Source: Candidatus Methanofastidiosum methylothiophilum (GTDB lineage Archaea; Methanobacteriota_B; Thermococci; Methanofastidiosales; Methanofastidiosaceae). From it: DNA of 30,182 nt. The position numbers were made by a program, and so were the translations under genes. The stretch lies in the NCBI GenBank assembly GCA_001587675.1, contig LNGD01000002.1, positions 1-30,182 on the forward strand, given 5' to 3'. The notes below the pieces were generated by a model. That model worked only from the letters and a program-made list of their open reading frames with translations, was not told where the DNA came from and did not search any database. Below are positions 15,470 through 23,078 of this stretch, piece after piece (the first letter of the stretch is position 1; each line of letters opens with the position of its first letter).

Positions 15470-16743
15470 GTGATTATATCCATAAAAGTTCAATATTAAT
15501 ATTTACCCTATTACTACTTAGCATATTTAGCCTTTCTTCTGTTTATTCATGGGATGACTGCCCGTTCGGTGAAACAAATTCAAGTTGTGTTTATCCTGGT
15601 GAATGCGGGAGATATATTGATACAAATAACAATAAAATTTGTGATAAGTCAGAACCAACACCGGGGAATACTCAAAATCAATCTTCTCCATCTACCGAAA
15701 TAAATTTTCCTGAGATCAAAGGCAGTCAAATTAAAATAATGACAATTGAAGAAGTTGCAAATGCATATTCTATAGACAGTAGAGACTTGATGAAGTATTT
15801 AAGAATTAATGTATCTCCAAAAACTAGAATAGAAGATCTAAGATCATTTGGGATTACAAATAGCATGGTCAAAGAAGCAGCTGAAGCCCTGTTTATAGAT
15901 AAATACAAAACTATTTATGGCAATAATATTTTTATCAATGCTGAGCAAAAGCTTGAAAATGAATCTGGAAATGGGCTTGAAAAATTAGTAAAGGAAGATG
16001 TTATAGCTACTTTTGCCTTGATGGTTCTTGGAGTAATATACTTTTTTAAGCTTAGAAGAAAAGAGATTAGATATTTTACGTTAGGTATATCTCTGATTTA
16101 TTTGGGATTCATACGAGGTGGATGTATCTGTGTTGCTGGGTCATTACAACAGCTAGCTTTGTTTGCTGTCGGCGCAATAAAAGGTAATTATCTTTATTGG
16201 TCATTATTATTTATTTTACCAGTATTATTCTCGATTCTTTTCGGAAGAATATTCTGTGGCTATGCATGTCCAATAGGTGCTTGGCAACAATTCTTATCTT
16301 GGTTAGGTACTAAGTTACCAAAATTCTCAATGCCAACTAATTTAGATAAAATACTAAAGAATTTAAAATATTTCCTTGCTTTGTCAATACCTGTAATTGC
16401 ATGGTATACCAAATCCCCAGTTTTTCAAAGGATAGAACCATTCTCCTACCTATTCTCGCTTAATTGGACTTTATATGGTATTGTCTCAGTCGCAGTTGTA
16501 TCGATTGCATCAGTATTTATATCTAGGCCCTTTTGTAGATATATTTGTCCCTATGGTGCTATTCTTGCCATATTTTCAAGATTCTCTATATATAAAATCA
16601 AATCAAATGACAGTTGCAAAAACTGTAAAATATGTGATAGAGTATGCGAAACTGATGCTATAACTAAGGGAGCTGTGTCCCAAATGGAATGTATAAGATG
16701 CAGGAAATGCATTGATTCATGCAAGTTTCATGCATTGAAATAA
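15470..16743 (+). CDS. NapH/CcoG-like membrane polyferredoxin with Cys-rich N-terminus (start region out of frame)
   Basis: The first ATG in frame is at 15739, but the open frame runs back to 15457 and encodes clear extra sequence. A signal peptide (SILIFTLLLLSIFSLSSVYS) is followed by a Cys-rich EF-hand-like region (DCPFGETNSSC, YPGECGRYIDTNNN, then KICDKSEP). After 15739 come a helical repeat (TIEEVANAYSIDSRDLM), four or more membrane helices, FCGYACPIGAWQQ and FCRYICPYGA, and two [4Fe-4S] motifs (CKNCKICDRVC; CIRCRKCIDSC). It likely passes electrons at the membrane. No ATG, GTG or TTG lies in frame upstream of 15739. The GTG at 15470 would be in frame if the AAAA run at 15484-15487 were one A longer. 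Either an indel or an unusual start is implied. Confidence 0.75.
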
Positions 16744-16763
16744 ATTATTTCCTATTTGAAATT

Positions 16764-16797
16764 TAATCATTTTTTCTAATAGATTAATCATTTTTTC
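16764..16797 (+). terminator. Doubled T-run terminator after the polyferredoxin gene
   Basis: The 13-base unit taatcattttttc occurs twice (16764-16776 and 16785-16797), 21 bases apart, just after the stop codon at 16741-16743. Each unit ends in six T residues, as expected for archaeal termination, with the second copy as a back-up. Confidence 0.45.
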
Positions 16798-16841
16798 ATT
16801 CTAAAATTTTTAATATATTTGTAATTTTATTTAAGGAAAAC

Positions 16842-16899
16842 TTTAAATATCCTAATTTTTATAGTAATTTGTCTATTAATTGCGAAATTCTCAAAGGTG
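16842..16899 (+). promoter_or_regulatory. Promoter and ribosome binding site of the GTPase operon
   Basis: TTTAAATA (16842-16849) predicts transcription start near 16871. AAAGGTG at 16893-16899 lies 6 bases before the ATG at 16906. Confidence 0.5.
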
Positions 16900-16905
16900 T
16901 ATTAT

Positions 16906-17394
16906 ATGGATATTAATGTGAAATTGAAATATACAAGTACTATAATGAATGCTTGGCTATACGGTGTTGAAAATACTGCGAATATATTCTTTGACAAACC
17001 AAAGTTATTTTACAGAAGATGGGGAACTATAGCTATTAAGCCATTTATTGAGTCATGGAATGACCTAGGTATGAATTTTCAAAAAGGTCTTAGCCCTTAT
17101 AATACGGCAAAAATGTTTATTGATGCACTTGTCAAGGCTGAATTTATTAATAGCGCTGATTTTGAAATGGCAGGGGATGATAACAATTTTACTTTTAAAG
17201 CAATTCAATGCCCTTACAAATCTCATTGTTCGAAACTAATTGCCGAAGGAAAAGAAATAGCATGTCTTAGAGCAATTACTTTACTTGGTGCAATGGAATA
17301 TAATAAGGAAGGAGAATCATTAAAATACATGTATAAATTTGATTTTAATAAGGATGCCCCATGTTTAGTATCATTTGAAAAATTTAAAGATTGA
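16906..17394 (+). CDS. Cys-containing protein of unknown function in a GTPase/roadblock operon
   Basis: 162 residues from the ATG at 16906, chosen over the GTG at 16897 because that GTG is part of the AAAGGTG ribosome binding site. No signal peptide or membrane helix is seen. The C-terminal half has a conserved-looking Cys set: C102 and C108 (QCPYKSHCSK), C120 (EIACLRAITLLGAM) and C153 (DAPCLVSF), which could bind a metal, iron-sulfur cluster or small ligand. The overall layout faintly recalls V4R-type ligand-binding domains, but I do not recognise the family with confidence. It ends 15 bases before the roadblock gene and shares its promoter, so it may sense the signal for the GTPase module. 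Confidence 0.7.
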   Translation: MDINVKLKYTSTIMNAWLYGVENTANIFFDKPKLFYRRWGTIAIKPFIESWNDLGMNFQKGLSPYNTAKMFIDALVKAEFINSADFEMAGDDNNFTFKAIQCPYKSHCSKLIAEGKEIACLRAITLLGAMEYNKEGESLKYMYKFDFNKDAPCLVSFEKFKD

Positions 17395-17409
17395 TAATAA
17401 GGTGAGCTA

Positions 17410-17778
17410 ATGGCTAGTAGAATAGAGAAATTAACTGAATTGTTGAAGAATCTAGGGGGTACTTCCCCAGATATAGAGGCATCAGCTGTAGTTTCGACAG
17501 ATGGACTAGTAATTGCCAGTGCGTTACCCAAAGATGTAGAAGAAGATCGTGTAGCTGCTATGTCGGCCGCTATGCTTTCACTAGGCGAGAGAACCTCAAA
17601 AGAACTTATGAAAGGTAGTCTAGAAGAGGTATTTGTTAAAGGACAAAATGGGTATATATTACTGATGGGGGCTGGAGAAGAAGCTGTATTGACTGCTTTA
17701 GCTAAAAAAGATGCAAAATTGGGGCTAGTATTTCTTGATATGAAAAGAGCTGCCGAGGAGATTGCCAAAGTGATCTAA
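17410..17778 (+). CDS. Roadblock/LC7 domain protein (MglB-like)
   Basis: 122-residue single roadblock domain filling the whole chain. Characteristic segments are the strand pair SAVVSTDGLVIASALP (about 25-40), the helix AAMSAAMLSLGERTSKEL and the C-terminal helix after LGLVFLDMKRAAEEIAKV. Roadblock proteins bind Ras-like GTPases, and bacterial MglB acts as the GAP of MglA. Its gene overlaps the next, a Ras-like GTPase, by one base (TAATG), so the proteins are very likely partners. A GGTGAG-type ribosome binding site lies just before the ATG. Confidence 0.9.
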   Translation: MASRIEKLTELLKNLGGTSPDIEASAVVSTDGLVIASALPKDVEEDRVAAMSAAMLSLGERTSKELMKGSLEEVFVKGQNGYILLMGAGEEAVLTALAKKDAKLGLVFLDMKRAAEEIAKVI

Positions 17779-18293
17779 TGAAATATCCTAAGATAATAAT
17801 AACAGGCCCTTTTAATAGTGGAAAAACAGAGCTTGTTAAAAATCTTAGTGATATTAAAGTTGTTGAAACTGAGCAGATACTTGGTAAGGAAAAAACTTTG
17901 GATAAGCATACTACAACTGTGGTCATGGATTTCGGCAGAGTTACTTTAGACAATGATATGATAGTATATCTATTTGGAACTCCAGGTCAAGACAGATTTG
18001 ATTTTATGTGGGAAATCCTATCAAAAAATATGATTGGATTCGTAGTAATGATTGACAGCACTCAAAGAGACTTATCATTAGCCAAAGACATATTAAAGTT
18101 TTTTAAAGAAAAATCAGATGTCCCCTATATAATTGCTGCCAATAAGAAGGATCTTTTCGGTGCATTTGACAATGAATATATTAGAGAGAATTTAAATATC
18201 CCAAAGAATATAGAAATTGTTCCATGTATTGCAACTGATAGAAATTCATGTATTAATGTCTTAATTAAAATATTAGAAAAAATTAATTGTTAG
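17778..18293 (+). CDS. Ras-like small GTPase (MglA/COG2229-like)
   Basis: 171 residues with the G-box series GPFNSGKT (G1, residues 10-17), the KHTTTVVMDFG region (G2 Thr, about 44-47), FGTPGQDRF (G3, 66-74), ANKKDL (G4, 121-126) and CIATD (G5, about 150-154). In G3 the usual Asp of DxxG is replaced by Gly (GTPG), as seen in the COG2229 type of prokaryotic GTPases, while the Gln corresponding to Ras Q61 is kept. It probably cycles under control of the roadblock protein whose stop codon it overlaps. It ends 5 bases from the convergent TPR/J-domain gene. No lipid-attachment Cys motif is obvious, though the last residue is Cys. Confidence 0.9.
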   Translation: MKYPKIIITGPFNSGKTELVKNLSDIKVVETEQILGKEKTLDKHTTTVVMDFGRVTLDNDMIVYLFGTPGQDRFDFMWEILSKNMIGFVVMIDSTQRDLSLAKDILKFFKEKSDVPYIIAANKKDLFGAFDNEYIRENLNIPKNIEIVPCIATDRNSCINVLIKILEKINC

Positions 18294-18298
18294 CAATC

Positions 18299-19885
18299 TT
18301 AAGGGAAGTATTCAATCAGTTTCTTGTAGATAGTATTAATTTCTTTTAACTTTTCTTCAGCTTTTTTTCTTGTCGCATCACTTTTATTTAGATTTTTATC
18401 CGGATGAAGAAGGTCTACCCAGTATCTATACTGTTCTTTTATAATATCTTTTGTAACATTTTCGTTATCTTCTAATTCAAATTTTATAAGTAGTTCTTTG
18501 ATTGAAATCTCATCTAATATGTTCTTAGACTTTTCATGTCTTTCTTTTCTATGTTCTTTTGTTTTTTCTTGATTTTTTTCATATGACTTCTTTTCACTTT
18601 GTTCTGATCTTTCTTTTTTGAATCTTTCAAAATAAGACTTTATAGTATTTTCATCGAAATTGACTGAGGAATGTCCTTCTCGGATAAGATTTAGTGCTCT
18701 ATTAAGAATTTCATTCATTTTTTGAGAGTTGTACTCTTTTGAATAATAGATATATTGGTCCTTTAAAATTGAGAATATTTTATCAGCTACATAATTAGTT
18801 CTTATTTTATTTATATTATATATTTTAGCCACTTCTAGTGCTTTTTCAAGATTTGTAATTGCATCTTCATATTTTCCATATTCTTCATAGGCGCAAGATT
18901 TTTGGTAATAAGATTTTATAATCCCGTCAATTGCGTCGTTAATGTATGTACTAGACACTCCTTTGTCTTTAGAAATATCCAAGGATTTTTCATATGTTAC
19001 TATAGCATCATCATAACGGCTTTTATCAAAAAAATTCTTTCCTTTAGCATTATATGTCCTAACTAGATTATTTTTTGCGTCAATAAACTCACTTGAATCA
19101 AAACCGTATGTATCTATGACCGAGTCCAAAATTTTTTTGAGAGAAGAAATAGATTGATCATACAAGCCTTTATCTAAATACTTAAATGCGATTAAAGTCT
19201 GAATTTTGAGTATATTTTTCTTGGAATTAATAAGCTCTTTTGATTCAATAAGATTTGATTGAGTATTTACTTCGATGGCTTTTTCATAAGTAGAAATAGA
19301 TTCTTCATAACGTCCTCTATTTGCGTAATAATCTCCTTTTAGATTGTAACAATTAATTAGATTGTCCAATGCATGTAAAGTATCTTCAGAATTTTTTCCA
19401 CTATTCTCTATACAAAAATCCAAAATTTTTTTGTAGGATACTATTGCATCATCATACTTATTTTGGATAACAAATGAATTAGCTTTCTCTAGTAGGGCCT
19501 TTTTTAAACTTTCTTTAATATTTTTAATCTCTTCAGGTTTAATAGAAGGGATATTTAATGATTTATCTAGAGCTATTTTAAAATAAGATATGGCTTCATC
19601 ATAAGAAGAATTTTGTAGATAATCTAGAGCTTTTTTTTTAAATAACCAAACTACGTCTTCTTTTGAGCTTACATCAATTTCTTTTTTTAGCTCATGAATT
19701 TTATCATTAACCTCGTTAGTTTTTTTATAATTTCCTTTATCAAGATATTTTTCGTAGAGAGAATTATATTCAGAAATAAGTACATTCCTTATGAATTTAA
19801 CTTTCTCAGGATCTGTGCCTTCTGATTTTTCTTTTGCAAGTTGTTCTTCCCAAAAGGATATTGGGACTTTTTTTTTCTTTACCAT
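18299..19885 (-). CDS. TPR-repeat protein with C-terminal J domain
   Basis: 528 residues. About six TPR-like units are visible from their second helices (YDEAISYFKIALDKS, YDDAIVSYKKILDF, YEESISTYEKAIEV, YDQSISSLKKIL, YDDAIVTYEKSLDIS, YEDAITNLEKALEV), spread over about 85-370. A charged Lys/Glu linker (about 415-450) precedes a C-terminal J domain with the HPD tripeptide at 494-496. J domains stimulate Hsp70 ATPase and TPRs bind partner proteins, so this is a likely DnaK co-chaperone or scaffold. No hsp70 gene is in the window. GGGAG lies before the ATG. It is convergent with the GTPase gene. Confidence 0.82.
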   Translation of the reverse strand: MVKKKKVPISFWEEQLAKEKSEGTDPEKVKFIRNVLISEYNSLYEKYLDKGNYKKTNEVNDKIHELKKEIDVSSKEDVVWLFKKKALDYLQNSSYDEAISYFKIALDKSLNIPSIKPEEIKNIKESLKKALLEKANSFVIQNKYDDAIVSYKKILDFCIENSGKNSEDTLHALDNLINCYNLKGDYYANRGRYEESISTYEKAIEVNTQSNLIESKELINSKKNILKIQTLIAFKYLDKGLYDQSISSLKKILDSVIDTYGFDSSEFIDAKNNLVRTYNAKGKNFFDKSRYDDAIVTYEKSLDISKDKGVSSTYINDAIDGIIKSYYQKSCAYEEYGKYEDAITNLEKALEVAKIYNINKIRTNYVADKIFSILKDQYIYYSKEYNSQKMNEILNRALNLIREGHSSVNFDENTIKSYFERFKKERSEQSEKKSYEKNQEKTKEHRKERHEKSKNILDEISIKELLIKFELEDNENVTKDIIKEQYRYWVDLLHPDKNLNKSDATRKKAEEKLKEINTIYKKLIEYFP

Positions 19886-19964
19886 CTTAGCTCCCTGAAC
19901 AAGAACTTTTTCTTAATATAATTAAGATGAATAACTTTCAGTTTTAAATTTAATTGAAGGTATT

Positions 19965-20309
19965 TTACTTATCATTTTTTGTACCTTCGTACAGGATTAT
20001 CTTTACTTTCTCCTGAGTTATTAATCCCTGTTTAATAATTTCGTCAAGTTTAGGTTTTATTTTTTCAATTCTTTCAGCTAAATCTACAACTTCTACTATA
20101 ATCGGTAAATCTGTCGATAATCTTAATATTGACATAGTTTGCATTTTACTAGTTTTACCAAAGCCTTCTATTCCTCTTAAAACAGTAGCACCAGAAAGAC
20201 CTTCTCTCCTAAACATTTCAATTAAATATTTGTGTAAAGGCTTACCTTCATATCTATCAGATTCACCAATAAAAATTCTTAGGAGAATTGCATCAGATTC
20301 TTTTTTCAT
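19965..20309 (-). CDS. DUF190 protein, CrcB partner
   Basis: 114 residues of the DUF190 family, small ferredoxin-fold proteins often encoded beside the fluoride channel. Visible features are LLRIFIGESDRYEGKPLHKYL, then GLSGATVLRGIEGFG and the DLPIIVEVVD strand. A longer frame starts upstream inside crcB, but the ATG at 20309 is preceded by GGAGGT at the right spacing and begins one base after the crcB stop, so it is chosen. A regulatory (PII-like) or accessory role is only suggested by the fold and the gene pairing. Confidence 0.87.
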   Translation of the reverse strand: MKKESDAILLRIFIGESDRYEGKPLHKYLIEMFRREGLSGATVLRGIEGFGKTSKMQTMSILRLSTDLPIIVEVVDLAERIEKIKPKLDEIIKQGLITQEKVKIILYEGTKNDK

Positions 20310-20310
20310 A

Positions 20311-20691
20311 TCAAGACCTCCACAAGGATAAAACAAAAATCTTCCCCAACATTACTGCAAATAAAGTTAGTAATACAGTAGCTATTATGTTAATTGATAA
20401 ATATAAAGTTTCTTTATTTTCAAGTAATCTAAATGATTCATAACTAAAAGTTGACATAGTGGTGAAAGCGCCTAATATGCCTATGGTAAGGAATATTCTT
20501 GTTTCTTCGCTAAAGAATCCCTTATTCTCTGAAAGGTATAATATTGTACTCAAAAAGAAACTTCCAACTACATTAACGCATAGAGTCCCAGCAGGAAATG
20601 AGAAGAATCCATTTTGTACCCATCCGCTTACTAAATAACGTAATATAGCTCCAATGAATCCACCGAGGCCTATAACTAAAAGTATATGCAT
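20311..20691 (-). CDS. crcB: Fluoride ion channel CrcB/Fluc
   Basis: 126-residue protein with four membrane helices, working as an antiparallel dimer that lets fluoride out of the cell. Family signatures are GLGGFIGAILRYLVSGW at the N-terminus, CVNVVGSFFLS in helix 2 (the Asn of the pore region) and GILGAFTTMSTFSYE in the helix 3 break. The longest frame starts with TTG at 20709, but the TATA box at about 20720-20730 leaves room only for the ATG at 20691, which also gives the usual family N-terminus. No fluoride riboswitch was recognised upstream. Confidence 0.9.
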   Translation of the reverse strand: MHILLVIGLGGFIGAILRYLVSGWVQNGFFSFPAGTLCVNVVGSFFLSTILYLSENKGFFSEETRIFLTIGILGAFTTMSTFSYESFRLLENKETLYLSINIIATVLLTLFAVMLGKIFVLSLWRS

Positions 20692-20719
20692 ATATCTCTG
20701 AGATTCCAAAATTCAACTT

Positions 20720-20730
20720 GTTTATAAATA
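20720..20730 (-). promoter_or_regulatory. TATA box of crcB-DUF190
   Basis: Minus strand tatttataaac is centred about 34 bases before the ATG at 20691, giving a short or absent leader. No Shine-Dalgarno sequence is evident. Confidence 0.4.
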
Positions 20731-20914
20731 TAACTAAATTCATAAAATTATTTTGTGTTATCCTCCAAATTATTTGGCCAAGTTTTAATTCATCTTTTGC
20801 CTTAAATGGCATGAAGGGTAAAGATAAAAATCTTAAGGCAATTGTGCTTAGAGTAACAAATTACAAATTTCCCACAAGAATAGTTGCCTCTTAGTTTAAA
20901 TACCTCAGAGACGC

Positions 20915-21091
20915 GTGCAGCAGATATCGAGGCTCTCAAAAACAACTGTCTTTATACCTAGGCAGATGAGCCTTGACTGGGACAATCTTGAAACTCCAGA
21001 ACAGGCATTCTGGCGGAAGCTCGAGCCTGTATTATTGGGAAACTTCATGGAACTTCTAGAAAAGGAGGTAGAAAACTATGAAGCGAAATAA
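20915..21091 (+). CDS. Short ORF in a GC-rich islet, possible antitoxin-like remnant
   Basis: 58 codons from GTG at 20915, or 41 from ATG at 20966. The product has an SKTTVFIPR segment followed by an acidic amphipathic helix (TPEQAFWRKLEPVLLGNF, then MELLEKEVENYEAK). I do not recognise it. The short length, the acidic C-terminal helix and the overlapping downstream ORF resemble type II antitoxin genes, but this is only an analogy. The stretch is about 45 percent GC by hand count, against roughly 20-30 percent around it, with codons such as CGC, CGG, CTC and GAG that are rare nearby, suggesting foreign origin. TATA-like elements are at about 20895-20903 and 20951-20957. Confidence 0.4.
   Translation: MQQISRLSKTTVFIPRQMSLDWDNLETPEQAFWRKLEPVLLGNFMELLEKEVENYEAK
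21064..21069 (+). promoter_or_regulatory. Strong Shine-Dalgarno site inside the short ORF
   Basis: GGAGGT lies 8 bases before the ATG at 21078, within the preceding short ORF. It indicates that a second gene was, or is, translated from here. Confidence 0.5.
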
Positions 21092-21209
21092 TTACCAGAT
21101 ACCACACAAAATATTCTTAAAAACCTTAATTTTTATATGTATAAAATTATCTCAAATATATTTAAGAAAATCGCAATTATTTCAGAAATATTTATATATT
21201 CTTCTTTAA
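21078..21209 (+). pseudogene. SD-led 43-codon ORF, probably a truncated gene
   Basis: It starts at an ATG well spaced from GGAGGT and overlaps the end of the previous short ORF by 14 bases. The first 17 residues (MKRNNYQIPHKIFLKTL) look like a real N-terminus and faintly recall RelE-like toxins. After about codon 15 the composition falls to that of AT-rich intergenic DNA and the rest looks like chance coding. I infer a gene whose body was lost, but a genuine small protein cannot be excluded. Confidence 0.3.
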
Positions 21210-21254
21210 AATTTTGTATAAATCTTAATAAGGCATAATAATGAAGTGCTATTT

Positions 21255-23078
21255 ATGAAAAAAATAATTAAATATGATATTAATACTAAAACTTTAATTA
21301 TATTTTCTTTAATATTGATAAGTATTATAGTAACTTACTTATTCAAAATTCTAATAAAAATTGATGTTGTTTTTACTCAATTTTACTATGTTCCAATTTC
21401 ATTATCTGCATTCTGGTGGAAAAAGAAAGGAATCATTGTTCCATTTTTTCTTTCTTTATTTTTATTTACTTTTAATATATTTTTTAATCTAAGTAGCTCT
21501 ATTCCTAATGATTTATTCAGAAGCTCAATGTTTATTTTTGTTTCTCTTTTTATTATTTTAACATCATCTAGATTAGAGAGGAATATTAAATCTTTGGATA
21601 AAAATTACTACGAATTAGTAGAGAATGTTAATAGTATAATTGCCAAATTTGACCACGATGGTAAAATTATATCTATGAATAAATACGGCCTTGATTTTTT
21701 TGGATATTCATTAAATGAATTAATTGGAAAAAGATGGGATGAAACTATTGTTCCAAAATACGATTCAACTGGGAGAAAATTGGAAAATCTGTCCTCTGAA
21801 ATACTTAAGGATTTAGACAAATATGGGATAAACATTAATGAAAATATAAAGAAAAATGGGGAAAGAGTATGGATTCATTGGACAAATAAACCAATATTTG
21901 ATGATAGTGGAAATGTTTTGTATATTCTATCCGTTGGGAATGATATTACCGATAATATTAGACTACACAGGGAATTGATAGACTCTGAACAAAAATTCAA
22001 AGCTATATGTAATTCTGCACAAGATGCTATTATCTTAATAGATAACGATGGAAACATTATTTATTGGAATAACTCTGCTGAAAATATTTTTCATTATTCT
22101 GAAGGGGAGGTGTTGGGGAAGAACCTTCATAAGTTACTTGCACCGGAAAAATATCATGTAAATCATTTTTCAGCAATGGAAAAATTCAAAGCCACAGGAG
22201 AAGGAAATGCTATAGGGAAAACTCTTGATCTTACCGCTTTGAGAAAAAATGGTGAAGAATTTCCAATTGAATTGTCTTTATCAGCTATAAAAATCAAAGA
22301 TAAATGGAATGCAGTAGGAATAATTCGTGATACAAGTGAAAGAAAAAAAATAGAAAAATTATTGAAAGAAAGAACCGAAGCATTAGAAAAAAGCAATAAA
22401 GAACTTGAGGAATTTGCTTATATTGCGTCTCACGATCTTCAAGAGCCTCTTAGAATGATTAGCAGTTATGTTCAGCTGCTAGAAAGAAGATATAAAAATA
22501 AACTTGATCAAGATGCTAATGATTTCATTTCTTATGCCGTAGAAGGTTCCGCTAGAATGAAAGCTTTAATTAATGATTTGTTGGCTTATTCTCGAGTCGG
22601 AACAAAAGGAAAAGAATTTGCAAAAACTAATATCAGCGATATACTAAAAAAAGTACTTCAAAATTTACAAATTGCACTAGAGGAAAATAAAGTAGAAATC
22701 TCTATTGGACCTATGCCCGTTATAATGGCAGATGATACTCAAATGATTCAACTGTTCCAAAATCTGATTGGAAATGCAATTAAATTCAAAAATAAAAATC
22801 CACCAAAAATATCCATAGACTGCAAAGAAAAAAATGGAAACTATATTTTTTCAGTTTCAGATAATGGAATAGGAATAGAAAAGGAATACTATGATAGAAT
22901 TTTCATGATATTTCAGAGACTACATACAAGAGATAAGTATCCGGGAACAGGAATAGGTCTTGCAGTATGCAAGAAAATAGTAGAAAGACACGGCGGATCA
23001 ATTTGGCTTGAGTCTGAAGTTGGTAAAGGTACAATATTTTATTTTTCAATACCTAAAAGGGAGGCATTAGATGGATGA
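21255..23078 (+). CDS. Membrane sensor histidine kinase with two PAS domains
   Basis: 607 residues from the ATG at 21255; a GTG at 21246 is the longer option. Three hydrophobic helices (about 13-105) anchor the N-terminus. Two PAS domains follow (about 117-237 and 245-365), then a coiled segment, a HisKA domain (AYIASHDLQEPLRMISSY, phospho-His H393) and a complete HATPase domain with N box (NLIGNAIKFK), G1 box (DNGIGIE) and G2 box (GTGIGLAVCKKIV). It should autophosphorylate in response to an unknown, possibly membrane or redox, signal. Its last codons overlap the receiver gene by 8 bases, making that protein the likely first acceptor. Confidence 0.92.
   Translation: MKKIIKYDINTKTLIIFSLILISIIVTYLFKILIKIDVVFTQFYYVPISLSAFWWKKKGIIVPFFLSLFLFTFNIFFNLSSSIPNDLFRSSMFIFVSLFIILTSSRLERNIKSLDKNYYELVENVNSIIAKFDHDGKIISMNKYGLDFFGYSLNELIGKRWDETIVPKYDSTGRKLENLSSEILKDLDKYGININENIKKNGERVWIHWTNKPIFDDSGNVLYILSVGNDITDNIRLHRELIDSEQKFKAICNSAQDAIILIDNDGNIIYWNNSAENIFHYSEGEVLGKNLHKLLAPEKYHVNHFSAMEKFKATGEGNAIGKTLDLTALRKNGEEFPIELSLSAIKIKDKWNAVGIIRDTSERKKIEKLLKERTEALEKSNKELEEFAYIASHDLQEPLRMISSYVQLLERRYKNKLDQDANDFISYAVEGSARMKALINDLLAYSRVGTKGKEFAKTNISDILKKVLQNLQIALEENKVEISIGPMPVIMADDTQMIQLFQNLIGNAIKFKNKNPPKISIDCKEKNGNYIFSVSDNGIGIEKEYYDRIFMIFQRLHTRDKYPGTGIGLAVCKKIVERHGGSIWLESEVGKGTIFYFSIPKREALDG

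Noticed and set aside
17223..17768. 181-residue minus-strand ORF across the Cys-protein and roadblock genes
   Set aside because: It is antisense to two well-supported, tightly packed genes. Its low-complexity Ser/Ala-rich product is typical of shadow frames.
20692..20709. TTG start of crcB
   Set aside because: It is only about 12 bases from the TATA box, and the added residues are not part of the family N-terminus.
20700..20900. Fluoride riboswitch upstream of crcB
   Set aside because: No fluoride riboswitch consensus was recognised, and the TATA box lies too close to the ATG to leave room for one.
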